Source of the DNA: Halosimplex halobium | GTDB lineage: Archaea > Halobacteriota > Halobacteria > Halobacteriales > Haloarculaceae | Direction: 5' to 3' | Length of the DNA stretch: 64,000 bases | Assembly: GCF_051414055.1 (NCBI RefSeq) | Contig: NZ_JBLKNX010000017.1 | Coordinates: forward strand, 73,913 to 137,912 | In this document: piece by piece, positions 51,294 to 59,917 of the stretch | How positions within the stretch are numbered: position 1 is the first letter of the stretch | Layout of the letters: each line of letters begins with the position of its first letter | Position numbers and translations under genes: made by a program | Notes under the pieces: model-generated | Database searches by the model: none | Told to the model about the DNA's origin: nothing | The model's input: only the letters and a program-made list of their open reading frames with translations

Positions 51294-51998
51294 ATGGAGA
51301 ACACACGTTCGACCTCGGACCCGGGCGAGTCGGTGTTCGAGGTCGAGTTCACGATCCGGGACTCGAAGTACCCGTTCGTGGGCGCCTCGGAGGCGGAGGC
51401 GTGCCGGTTCGAACTCGCCGAGATGGTCCCCCGGCGGGACGAGGAGTACGCGGAGTTTTTCGACGTGGCGGGGACCGACGCGGAGCGGATCGCCGAGGGG
51501 GCCGAGGCGTTCGAGACGCTGGAGGCCAGGGTCATCGAAGAGTGGGACCGGGGCGGCCTCGTCGAATTCGTGGTCGACGGCGACTGCCCGGCGATGGCGC
51601 TGGCCGAGCGCGGCGCGCTCCCGCGGAAGGTCCGGAGTACGGACGGGAGCGGGCGCATCACGGCCGAGATCCCGCCGCCGTACGACCCGGGGGCGGTCGT
51701 CGACTCGTTCCTCGATGCCGTCCCGGAGGCCGACCTGGCCGCCAAGCGCCGGGTCGACTCCCTGACGCCGCTGTTCTCCGACGCCCCCCTCCGGGAGGCG
51801 CTGCACACCCACCTCACGGACAGGCAACGCGAGGTGCTCCGGGCGGCGCTGGAGGCGGGCTACTACGAGTGGCCCCGCGAGGCCACGGGCGAGGAAGTCG
51901 CCGAAGGGCTGGGGATCTCCTCGGCGACGTTCTCCGAACACGTCCACGCCGCCGAGCGCAAACTGTTCGCCGCGATGTTCGACGCGACCGACCGGTGA
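51294..51998 (+). CDS. Bat-type helix-turn-helix transcriptional regulator
   Basis: 234 aa. A sensor-like N-terminal domain of about 170 residues is followed by the bacterioopsin-activator HTH: LTDRQREVLRAALEAGYYEWPRE and GLGISSATFSEHVHAAERKL. Members control respiration, among other things. Proximity to Moco and nitrate-reductase genes suggests, without proof, that it regulates them. Confidence 0.82.
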   Translation: MENTRSTSDPGESVFEVEFTIRDSKYPFVGASEAEACRFELAEMVPRRDEEYAEFFDVAGTDAERIAEGAEAFETLEARVIEEWDRGGLVEFVVDGDCPAMALAERGALPRKVRSTDGSGRITAEIPPPYDPGAVVDSFLDAVPEADLAAKRRVDSLTPLFSDAPLREALHTHLTDRQREVLRAALEAGYYEWPREATGEEVAEGLGISSATFSEHVHAAERKLFAAMFDATDR

Positions 51999-52045
51999 AG
52001 TGACCCCGGGATCTCGGGCGAGCGAGCGCGTCCGGAGGCGGCGAG

Positions 52046-52345
52046 TCAGCGCGACTGGCTCTCGATCCGGGCGGCGGTCACGCGGCCGTCGCCGGTGACG
52101 GTCACCTCGCAGGACTCGAAGCGGAACCGGAGCCGCCCCGCGAGGGAGCCCGTGTCGCGGTCCGGCGCCACGACGCGTTCCAGCGCCGCCGCGTCGAGCG
52201 CGTCGTACAGCGGGTCCAGCTCCAGCGGGTCCCGGCCCGTCTCTGCGGCGACCGCCTCGACTATCGCCGAGAGCAGGGTGCGGTCGCCGTCGTCGTACCG
52301 CCGTGTCGTGGTATCGTCCGTGGTCGGCTGGTCTGTCTGGTGCAT
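52046..52345 (-). CDS. HalOD1-type small output-domain protein
   Basis: 99 aa. LLSAIVEAVAAETGRDPLELDPLYDALDAAALERVV, then FRFESCEVTVTGDGRVTA, is the compact alpha/beta HalOD1 pattern found widely in haloarchaea as stand-alone or signalling output domains. Function unknown. Confidence 0.75.
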   Translation of the reverse strand: MHQTDQPTTDDTTTRRYDDGDRTLLSAIVEAVAAETGRDPLELDPLYDALDAAALERVVAPDRDTGSLAGRLRFRFESCEVTVTGDGRVTAARIESQSR

Positions 52346-52445
52346 GCTGAGAGAAGTGCCTCGCTACCGCCACCAGCACGGACAACCGCAAAAGCCCGGT
52401 CCCTACAGTTCGAGGGTGTGCCGTCGTCGGCGCCGGTCGGCGGGC

Positions 52446-53639
52446 TCAGCAGTGCGGTTCCCACCGCTGGACGGTGACGGTCTCGCCGGCCGCGACGCCT
52501 TCGAGGCTCTCGGGGACGACGACCCAGCCGTCGGCGGCCGCCACCGAGGAGAGCACGCCCGCGCCGCCGCGTACGGGCTCGACGCTCCCCTCACCGGTCT
52601 CACGGACGCGGACGAACGACCGGACGCCGACCTCGCTGGCTATCTTGCGGTCCAGCGTCGCCTCGAACTCGGGGAACGGTTCGGGCTCGAACCCGCCGGC
52701 CGTCGCGACCGCAGGGCGCAACAGCTGGACGGCGGTCACGAGACAGGAGACGGGGTACCCGGGCAGGGTCAGCACGGGCGTGTCGTCGACGACGCCGTAG
52801 CCGACCGGGTGGCCCGGTTTGAGCGCGACGCCGTGGCCGAGCACCTCGCCCAGGTCGGCCACCACGTCGGCGATGAGGTCCCGCTCGCCAACCGACGAGC
52901 CGCCCGTCGTGACGACGATGTCGTGGTCCGTGTCGCGCTCGACCGCCGCCCGGAGCGCGGCCTCGTCGTCGCCGACGATATCGCGGTAGGTGGCATCCCC
53001 GCCCCAGCGCTCGACCAGCCGCGAGACGGTCAGCCCGTTGGTCTCGGTGGTCTCGCCGTAGCCCGGGTCGAAGTCGACGAGTTCCTCGCCGGTCGGGACC
53101 ACGCTGACGGTCGGCCGCTCGTGGACTGACACGGAGCGGTGGCCGCCGGCCTTCAGCAGTCCGAGACCCGAGGGGCGCAACCGCCGCCCGGCCTCGAAGA
53201 GCCGGTCGCCCCTCTCCACGTCCTCGCCGGCGGGCGCGACGTTCTCGCCGGGCGCTACGGCGGCGAACACCTCGACCCGCTCGCCGCGCGCCTCGGTCTC
53301 CTCGACCACGACGACGGCGTCGGCGCCGTCCGGCATCGGGCTCCCCGTGTGGACGTAGCGGGCCTGCCGGGCGCCCACGTCGCCGCCCGTCTCGTCGAGG
53401 ACGGCCGGCGAGCGGTCGCCGGCGTCGTGGGTGTCGGTCGCGCGGACGGCGTAGCCGTCCATCGCCGCGCGGTCGAACCCCGGCACGTCCCGCGTCGCGT
53501 CGACCGGCTCGGCGAGCGTCCGTCCGTCGGCCTCGGCGACCGGTACCGACTCGGCCGCGGTCGGCGGGTCGACGGCCGATAGCAATTCCTCGCGCGCGGC
53601 GGCCAGCCGCGTCACCTCCGTGAAGCCCTCGTGTCCCAT
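52446..53639 (-). CDS. moeA: Molybdopterin molybdenumtransferase
   Basis: 397 aa. MoeA motifs are GFDRAAMDGYAVRA, TGSPMPDGADAVVVVE, PSGLGLLKAG, TTGGSSVGERD and TLPGYPVS. It inserts molybdate (or tungstate) into adenylylated molybdopterin. It belongs to the local Moco set with mobA and MobB-MoaE. Confidence 0.92.
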   Translation of the reverse strand: MGHEGFTEVTRLAAAREELLSAVDPPTAAESVPVAEADGRTLAEPVDATRDVPGFDRAAMDGYAVRATDTHDAGDRSPAVLDETGGDVGARQARYVHTGSPMPDGADAVVVVEETEARGERVEVFAAVAPGENVAPAGEDVERGDRLFEAGRRLRPSGLGLLKAGGHRSVSVHERPTVSVVPTGEELVDFDPGYGETTETNGLTVSRLVERWGGDATYRDIVGDDEAALRAAVERDTDHDIVVTTGGSSVGERDLIADVVADLGEVLGHGVALKPGHPVGYGVVDDTPVLTLPGYPVSCLVTAVQLLRPAVATAGGFEPEPFPEFEATLDRKIASEVGVRSFVRVRETGEGSVEPVRGGAGVLSSVAAADGWVVVPESLEGVAAGETVTVQRWEPHC

Positions 53640-53733
53640 TGCCGGCGGTTCGGGGGCGAGCGCCTAAAGGAATCCGGGACCGGCCTCGTGCCCCCGCCGC
53701 GACATCGCGCCGACCACCGCATCGGCGCGGCGA

Positions 53734-53982
53734 CTACCGCATCGAGGCGGCGTCGACCACGAGGCTCCGGTCGACGGATATCCACGTCGACATCCGCTCG
53801 ACGCCGGTCGCGTCCGGCGGGTGGACCGTACACCGGTCCGGTCGGTCGGCGTACTGGACGAGCGCGAGTTCCAGCGCCGGCGGGTCCGCCCGACCGTGCT
53901 GGTCGGCGTCGGTCGACGGGGTGTGGGGCTCGGAGACGGTGTCGTCCGCTGACTGGGGTCGTCCCGACATCGTGTTGCTCAC
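53734..53982 (-). CDS. Small conserved haloarchaeal protein (DUF7511-like)
   Basis: 82 aa. LALVQYADRPDRCTVHPPDATGVERMSTWISVDRS fits a small haloarchaeal family (I believe DUF7511) with an invariant YxDRPDRCT and TxW. Function unknown. The ORF is short but the pattern is distinctive. Confidence 0.65.
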   Translation of the reverse strand: MSNTMSGRPQSADDTVSEPHTPSTDADQHGRADPPALELALVQYADRPDRCTVHPPDATGVERMSTWISVDRSLVVDAASMR

Positions 53983-54103
53983 TCGAAGGGTGTCGGGTCG
54001 CCCACAAGAGGGCTGCTATGAACTCACAATAGCGCAACGTATCGACCGGGAGCCGACGCGAGTCGACCGGATGGGAACGTGGAAGATCCGGCGTCGCCAG
54101 AAA

Positions 54104-55414
54104 CTACGGTCTGACCGTCCGCAGGACCCACGTCTCGGGGTTCAGTTGTTCGACCTCGAAAGGGTCGAGGTCGCCGGGGCCGTCGGCCTCGGCCGACAGC
54201 GAGGCGAGGAACGACCGCACCGGCGTCGGGTCGCGGTCGGAGACGAGGACGAGCTCGTCGCCCCGTTCGGTCGCGTCGAACGCCTCGCGGACGCGGTCGT
54301 GGCGGGCGTCGGCCTCCACGCCGCGCAGGTCCGCGGCGTCCTCGGGGGGATCGACCGACCACACCTCCTCGACGCGCTCGTGGGCGTCCTCGCCGAGCTG
54401 CTGCATCTGCCCGGGTAACTCACCGGGGCGGGGCGTCGTCTGGACGCTCGGGTCGAAGTCAAGTTCGGCGAGGATGGGGGCGTCGAGCCCGTCCAGCGGC
54501 TCGCCGTGCTCGAAGAGGTCGTGCTCGTCGCCGCAGGTAGGGCAGGTGAACCCGGCCATGTTGACGGCGACGCCGAGGACGGGTACGTCGTTCTCCTCGA
54601 ACAGGTCCAGCGAGCGGGCGGTGTCCGTGACGGCCGCGTGGAAGGGAGTGGTGACGAAGACGACGCCGTCGAGGTGGACCTCCTGCAGCGTCGTCAGCAC
54701 CACGTCGCCGGTCCCCGGCGGGAGGTCCACCACGAGGGTGTCCAGGTCGCCCCAGGCGGTGTCCTCGAACAGCTCAGAGAGGGCGTCGTGGGCCATCGCG
54801 CCCCGCCATGCCAGCGGCGCGCCCGACTCCATGAGCCCGACGCTCATCACGTCGAGGTCGCCGGCCTCGACGGGCAGGGGGTTACCGTCGTCGTCGGAGT
54901 AGACCGGGCCCGAGACCTCCAGCATCTCGGGGACGTTCGGGCCGTGGATGTCGGCGTCGAACAGCCCCACGTCCAGGTCCGCGCCGGCCAGCGCACAGGC
55001 GACGTGCGTCGCCACGGTCGTCTTGCCGACGCCGCCTTTCGCGCTGGCGACGGCGATGACGCGGTCCACGTCCGCGAGGCCGGTCGAGCGGTCCTCGTCG
55101 GCGGCGTGGGCCGTCTCGCGCTCGATGTGGGCGTGTTCGACCCCCGGCACGTCGGAGACCGCCTGGAGCATGGCGCTGGTCACCTGCTCGCCCTCCTGGG
55201 GCCGGAAGTCGTTCAGGTCGGCGACGACCGTGACCGCGCCCGCCGAAACCGCGATGTCGGAGACGAGGCCTGCCTCGAACACGTCCTTGCCCACGTCTGG
55301 GTCCCGGACCTGCTGGAGCGCGGCCTCGACCTCCTCTTTCAGGTCGTCGTCGGTCGGTTCGTCGTCGGTACCGTCCGTTTCCGCGTGTGCGTCGGCGTCA
55401 GTGTGTTCGGACAT
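54104..55414 (-). CDS. Mrp/NBP35-type Fe-S carrier ATPase fused to DUF2249
   Basis: 436 aa. Residues 24-90 are a MIP18/DUF59 domain. The deviant Walker A KGGVGKTT is at about 125-132. GDVVLTTLQ and a CPTC (GFTCPTCGDEH) Fe-S binding pair follow. Residues about 357-436 (LRGVEADARHDRVREAFDA, then LVLVSDRDPTPV) match DUF2249, a domain common in denitrification gene clusters. Mrp proteins insert Fe-S clusters. The fusion suggests a dedicated role in assembling or protecting the nitrate-respiration proteins encoded upstream. Confidence 0.85.
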   Translation of the reverse strand: MSEHTDADAHAETDGTDDEPTDDDLKEEVEAALQQVRDPDVGKDVFEAGLVSDIAVSAGAVTVVADLNDFRPQEGEQVTSAMLQAVSDVPGVEHAHIERETAHAADEDRSTGLADVDRVIAVASAKGGVGKTTVATHVACALAGADLDVGLFDADIHGPNVPEMLEVSGPVYSDDDGNPLPVEAGDLDVMSVGLMESGAPLAWRGAMAHDALSELFEDTAWGDLDTLVVDLPPGTGDVVLTTLQEVHLDGVVFVTTPFHAAVTDTARSLDLFEENDVPVLGVAVNMAGFTCPTCGDEHDLFEHGEPLDGLDAPILAELDFDPSVQTTPRPGELPGQMQQLGEDAHERVEEVWSVDPPEDAADLRGVEADARHDRVREAFDATERGDELVLVSDRDPTPVRSFLASLSAEADGPGDLDPFEVEQLNPETWVLRTVRP

Positions 55415-55438
55415 AGTGGGTGGACAGCGAGGGGAACG

Positions 55439-56278
55439 TCAGAGGTCGGGCTGGCGATTCAGGTGGTCCTCGCCGGGGAGCGTGGTGTCGCCGCGGTCCA
55501 GCGCGCCGGTGAACTGCCGGCGGAAGCGGCCGGGGTCGGCCTCCAGGGCGCGGGCGGCCGTGCCCCGGACGATCCGCGGTTCCGACTCGTCGTCGGCCGT
55601 CTCGGCCAGAACCTCGCGGGCGCGGTCGTCGTCGACGCCCGCCAGCAGGTGAACGGCCCACTCGCGGACGCGCTCGCTCTCGTCGTCGGCGGCGTCCAGC
55701 AGCGGGTCGAGCGCGTCCTCGCCGCGCCGTTTGAACACCGAGACGAGGGCGTTGCGCCGGACCGCGTGGTCGTCGGCGTCGAGCGCTTCCTCGATGCGGT
55801 CGGCGTAGGCCTCGCGGTCGATGCGGTCCAGTGCCACGATCGCCTCGGCGCGGACCCACGGGTCGTCGTCATCCATCATTTCGAGGGCGGCGGGACCCGC
55901 TCGTTCGCCGCCGAGTTTCGCCAGTGCCTCGACGGCGAACTGGCGTACGTCGGCGTCGTCGTCCTCCAAGCCAGCGGTGATCAGCGCCTCGACGATGGCC
56001 GGGTCGTGGTCCTCCTCGGCGAGCGCGAGCGCGGCCCGCTGGCGCTCGACCGCGTCGCCGGTCGCGAGCCGTTCGAGTTTCTCCCGGGCCGTCTCGCTGG
56101 CGATGAGCGAGGTGTCGGCTGCCGACAGCTCCCGGGGCGTCGCCTCGCCGATCGTCACGTCCTCGCGGCTCACCTCGATGTCCTCGAGGCCGGCGTGGTC
56201 GACATCGAACCCGGGACTCTGCTCGGGGTGAACCCGGGGGTCGGTCGGCCCGTCGGTGGCCTCCTCGGGGTCACGCAT
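55439..56278 (-). CDS. HEAT-repeat protein of the nitrate operon
   Basis: 279 aa. Repeated helical hairpins such as DAVERQRAALALAEEDHDPAIVEAL and DPWVRAEAIVALDRID are PBS-lyase-type HEAT repeats. It probably acts as a protein-binding scaffold or maturation factor. The ATG at 56278 overlaps the upstream stop by a few bases, so I prefer it to the GTG three codons upstream. Confidence 0.75.
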   Translation of the reverse strand: MRDPEEATDGPTDPRVHPEQSPGFDVDHAGLEDIEVSREDVTIGEATPRELSAADTSLIASETAREKLERLATGDAVERQRAALALAEEDHDPAIVEALITAGLEDDDADVRQFAVEALAKLGGERAGPAALEMMDDDDPWVRAEAIVALDRIDREAYADRIEEALDADDHAVRRNALVSVFKRRGEDALDPLLDAADDESERVREWAVHLLAGVDDDRAREVLAETADDESEPRIVRGTAARALEADPGRFRRQFTGALDRGDTTLPGEDHLNRQPDL

Positions 56279-57233
56279 CGGCGACACCCCCGGAGAGCCC
56301 CTCGGTTTCCGCGCCGGCGGGCGCCCACTCCTGGACCAGCACGACGAGTCCGAGCGCGAACGCGACGGCGCGGGGGAGCGTCGCCGGGACGCCCGCGGTC
56401 AGCAGCAGCGCCGCGGCGACCGCGGGGCCGAACGTCCGCCGGCGCGCGTCGGCGACGACCGATGCGACCGCGCCGCCGATCCCCAGCGCGAGCAGCGACA
56501 GGGGAACCGTCCCGGCGTCGAACGCGACGAGCGCGACGGCACCGGCGACGAACGGCGCCGATACCGCGGCGACGACCACCGCGAACGCCCCGACCGCCCA
56601 CAGCCCCAGGTCGATGGTCGCGTCGACCCCACGAGCGAGCGGGAGCGCGGCCAGCGTCGCGAACGCGACGGCCGCGCCCGCCGGCCGGAGCGTCGTCGTC
56701 CCGAGCCCGGCGGAGGCCGCCAGCGACCACGCGAGCGCGAGCGAGCCGAGCACGGCGACACCTCCCGGACGTGCGACCGGCGCGAGCGCGGCTCTGAGTG
56801 AGTCGACAGCACCGACGCGGGCGTGCGCTCGGTCGGCGAGTTCGGCGACGAGGGCGGCGCCGGTCCCGGCGAGGACGGCGGCGGCCGCCGGGAGCCACGC
56901 GGCGGCGTCGACCGCCCCCACGAGCCCGAAGACGCCCACGGCCGCCAGTGCCACCCGCTCGGCGCGGGCGTCCGTATCCACGGCGAGTCCCAGGACCGCC
57001 AGCGCCGGGACCACGGCCGCCAGCGTCGTCACGGTCGGGGCCACGGCGCGGCCGACCGGCGGGAGGCCACCGGGCGCGTTCCGCACGAGCCGGAGTATCA
57101 GGACACCGGCGGTCGGGACGAGCGCGACGGCTCCCGCGAGCGTCGCCGGCGACCCGGGGAGTCCGTCGCCAACCCAAGTGCGCACTGCGGTACGAACGGT
57201 CGAGTCCCCGGCGTTCGCGGTCGGTCGGCTCAC
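56271..57233 (-). CDS. Polytopic membrane protein of the nitrate operon
   Basis: 320 aa, Ala/Val/Leu-rich with about nine membrane helices. No charged catalytic motif stands out. Coupled to the NarJ-like gene. It could be a membrane subunit or an assembly factor. Family not recognised. Confidence 0.7.
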   Translation of the reverse strand: MSRPTANAGDSTVRTAVRTWVGDGLPGSPATLAGAVALVPTAGVLILRLVRNAPGGLPPVGRAVAPTVTTLAAVVPALAVLGLAVDTDARAERVALAAVGVFGLVGAVDAAAWLPAAAAVLAGTGAALVAELADRAHARVGAVDSLRAALAPVARPGGVAVLGSLALAWSLAASAGLGTTTLRPAGAAVAFATLAALPLARGVDATIDLGLWAVGAFAVVVAAVSAPFVAGAVALVAFDAGTVPLSLLALGIGGAVASVVADARRRTFGPAVAAALLLTAGVPATLPRAVAFALGLVVLVQEWAPAGAETEGLSGGVADA

Positions 57234-57973
57234 GGCTCGCCCTCCCCCTCCAGCCGGTCGGCGAGGTCGTTCGTGTCGGCGGCGACCAGCCGCCGGCAGA
57301 AGGCGGCGAGTTCGCCGTAGTAACCGGTTCCGCGCTCGCCGTCGAGCGCGTCGTCAACCCCCTCGGCGAGCACGGCGAGGTGGCGGTCGAGGAAGTCCAG
57401 GCGTGCCCGGGCGGCGTCCGGGTCGACCGCCGCCTCGCGCCGGCAGAGGTAGCCGGCGAACTCCAGTTCCAGCCGGTAGTGGTCGTGGTTCTCGCGGCGC
57501 TGCTCGTCGACCTCGACGCCGAAGTAGTCGTACGCGCGAGCGAGGTCGAGGTTCACGTCGTTCCACGACGCCTCCGGCCGGTAGCCCGACTCGTACAGCG
57601 ACACGTCCGGCCCCTCGGCGTCGATGGTGCCGTCGGTGCGGTCCTCGACGGTGGTCTGACCGAGCACGAACAGGTCGTTGAACCGGGCACAGACCGTCTC
57701 GCGGTCGTCGTCGGTGGTGAGGTCGGGCGGTTCGACGTCGAGGGTCGTCCGGTCGAGCAGGCGGCGACACTCCCGGTCGAGCGCGCCGGACGCGAGCGCC
57801 TCGTGCAACTGTTCGTCGGGCTCGGTCATCGCCCGGGCGGCCAGCGCGTACAGCCCGCCCCGCGCCGCGGCGTCGCGGTCGGCGTCGGTCGGTGGACCGT
57901 CGTCGACCGCCGCGCCGTCGCGCTCGGGGGCGTCCTCCGCGGAGTCGGGGTCGACGGGTTCAGCGTCGCTCAC
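57230..57973 (-). CDS. narJ: NarJ/TorD-family redox-enzyme chaperone
   Basis: 247 aa. After an acidic disordered N-terminus, the helical core has RFNDLFVLG, VSLYESGYRPEASWNDVN and ARAYDYFGVEVDEQRRENHDHYRLELEFAGYL, the TorD/DmsD/NarJ pattern. It would bind the NarG Tat leader and assist molybdenum cofactor insertion before export. Confidence 0.85.
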   Translation of the reverse strand: MSDAEPVDPDSAEDAPERDGAAVDDGPPTDADRDAAARGGLYALAARAMTEPDEQLHEALASGALDRECRRLLDRTTLDVEPPDLTTDDDRETVCARFNDLFVLGQTTVEDRTDGTIDAEGPDVSLYESGYRPEASWNDVNLDLARAYDYFGVEVDEQRRENHDHYRLELEFAGYLCRREAAVDPDAARARLDFLDRHLAVLAEGVDDALDGERGTGYYGELAAFCRRLVAADTNDLADRLEGEGEP

Positions 57974-58851
57974 GCCGCCTCACCCCGAGTTCGGCGGACG
58001 CCCTCGATAGTCACGACGGCCACGAACAGGACCGCGAGCCCGGCGACCGTCCAGAGGATCGTCTCGTATGGCGGCCCCTGGGGGCCCGGGCCCATGGCGA
58101 GGTACTGCCACTCGCTGACGGACTTGCGGCCGGCCCGCTCGTCGTAGGAGCCGTTCCAGACCGCGACGGCCACGTCCACGTCCCGCTCGCCGGACAGGTC
58201 GGTCCGGTTGCCCGCCATCTCGGCCTCGCGAGTGAACGCGACGTGCCACTCGCCGTCCTCGTGGACCGCCTCGGCGTCGACGGCCGACTGCTCGAACGAC
58301 GTGGTCGTGCCGGCACCGCCCGCGAGCAGTTCCTCCGTCGCCCCGGTCCCGCTCCAGTACCAGACGTTGACGCGGTTGCTCGTGGAGCCCATCGCGATGG
58401 GCGGGCGTGCGCTCTCGTTCTCGGGGAACTGGACGGCGACGGCGTCGGCGAACTCCCGGAGACCCGTGGCGTTGCGGTCGGCCGTCGCGTCCGGCCAGGA
58501 GACCCGGACGAACACGTGCGACTCGTTGGTCGCCGCGCGGACCTGCGCCTCCTGGACGGAGACGTTGCTCGCCCCGGGCAGCCCGCTCGGCGCGCTCGCC
58601 AGCGCGAGTTCCACGCTCGGCACGGCCGTCCACGACTCGGCGGTGGGGTCCGTCGCGTTCGCGCCCACGTCGCCGACCGGCACCTCGTTGGCCGGCCGCG
58701 CGCTCGACAGCGTCGGCAACACGGCCGCGCCGACCACCGCGAGGACGACCAGCGCGGCGACGCCGACCCAGGAGCGGTCCGGCGCGGTCTGTTCGCGGGC
58801 ACGGCCCGCTCGCCGTTCCGAGCCGCGCCGCGGCTCGCGCCCCTCACTCAT
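57970..58851 (-). CDS. Ethylbenzene-dehydrogenase-like haem b subunit (NarC-like)
   Basis: 293 aa. An N-terminal membrane anchor (VGVAALVVLAVVGAAVL) precedes an extracellular beta-sandwich with VFVRVSWPDATADRN and VAVQFPENESARPPIAMGS, typical of haem-binding gamma subunits of the DMSO reductase family. A C-terminal helix anchors it. It probably passes electrons between quinol oxidation and NarH on the outer membrane face. The start is set by overlap with the narH stop. Confidence 0.82.
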   Translation of the reverse strand: MSEGREPRRGSERRAGRAREQTAPDRSWVGVAALVVLAVVGAAVLPTLSSARPANEVPVGDVGANATDPTAESWTAVPSVELALASAPSGLPGASNVSVQEAQVRAATNESHVFVRVSWPDATADRNATGLREFADAVAVQFPENESARPPIAMGSTSNRVNVWYWSGTGATEELLAGGAGTTTSFEQSAVDAEAVHEDGEWHVAFTREAEMAGNRTDLSGERDVDVAVAVWNGSYDERAGRKSVSEWQYLAMGPGPQGPPYETILWTVAGLAVLFVAVVTIEGVRRTRGEAA

Positions 58852-59917
58852 CGTCGAACACCTCCAGCCGGTACTGCTGTGCGGGATTCTTGTCCTGGAG
58901 TATCTCCATGAGTTCGCTATCCTCGCCGCGGCGCACCCGGTCGCGGTGGCGCTCGATGGTGTCCAGCGCCTCGTCGACTCGTTCGCCGAACAGCTCCTCG
59001 AGGTAGTCCCGCGGGATGCGGTCGACGCCCTCGATGCTCTCGCCGTCCTCGGAGTGTTGGGGCGGGGCGTAGGGCGGGATGTAGTAGACGTTGGGCACCG
59101 TCTCGAACTCCGGATGGAGCGGCAGCGCCACCTCGTACTCCTCGACGAGCTTGTAGATGGGGCCGTCCTCGTCGTCGAGGTAGCCCACCAGCCGCAGCTG
59201 GGGCGGACACTCCTCCGCGCAGGCGGTCGCGTGGACCTCGTCGTCCGGCCCCTCGCCCTCGATGCGCGGGTAGCAGAAGATGCACTTCTCCGACTTCTTC
59301 TTGGCGGCGTTGTAGTACACCTTCTTGTAGGGACACCCCTCGACGCAGTAGCGGTAGCCGCGACACCGTTCCTGGTCGACGAGGACGATGCCGTCCTCCT
59401 CGCGCTTGTACAGCGCCTGGCGCGGACAGGCCTCCACGCAGGAGGGGTGGGTGCAGTGGTTGCAGATCCGCGGGAGGTAGAAGTAGTAGCTGTTGGGGTA
59501 CTCGCCGGCGCCCTCGTCCTCGTCCCAGTTGGGGCCCCACTCGGGGTCGACGTTCTGGGGGCGCAGCGGCTCGTCGCTGCCGTCGTACATGATCTCCGAG
59601 TGGTTGAACTCCCAGTCGCCGCCGTAGCGCTCTTTGGCGGGGATCTCGCCGGGCTCGCGCTCGCTATGTTCGTCGGACTGCCAGCCGCCACCCGAATCCT
59701 CCCAGCCCTTCGGGTAGCCCTCGCCGGGCTTGGTCTCGACGTTGTTCCAGTACATGTAGTCGCGCCCGCCGCCCTCCGTCCAGAGGGTCTTGCACGCGAC
59801 CGTACACGTCTGGCAGCCGATGCACTTGTTGAGGTCCATCACCATCGCGACCTGGTGGTCGACCCCGTCCGCGATGTCGATGTGCGTGTCGTCGCTCTGG
59901 GCGTCGTCGGTGCTCAC
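58844..59917 (-). CDS. narH: Nitrate reductase beta subunit, Fe-S protein
   Basis: 357 aa. Four Cys clusters are visible: CIGCQTCTVACKTLW, CNHCTHPSCVEACP, CRGYRYCVEGCPYKK (Tyr replaces one Cys, as for the 3Fe-4S site) and CIFCYPR...CAEECP. These carry three 4Fe-4S and one 3Fe-4S clusters. It transfers electrons to NarG. The stop and start overlap neighbouring genes. Confidence 0.92.
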   Translation of the reverse strand: MSTDDAQSDDTHIDIADGVDHQVAMVMDLNKCIGCQTCTVACKTLWTEGGGRDYMYWNNVETKPGEGYPKGWEDSGGGWQSDEHSEREPGEIPAKERYGGDWEFNHSEIMYDGSDEPLRPQNVDPEWGPNWDEDEGAGEYPNSYYFYLPRICNHCTHPSCVEACPRQALYKREEDGIVLVDQERCRGYRYCVEGCPYKKVYYNAAKKKSEKCIFCYPRIEGEGPDDEVHATACAEECPPQLRLVGYLDDEDGPIYKLVEEYEVALPLHPEFETVPNVYYIPPYAPPQHSEDGESIEGVDRIPRDYLEELFGERVDEALDTIERHRDRVRRGEDSELMEILQDKNPAQQYRLEVFDDE

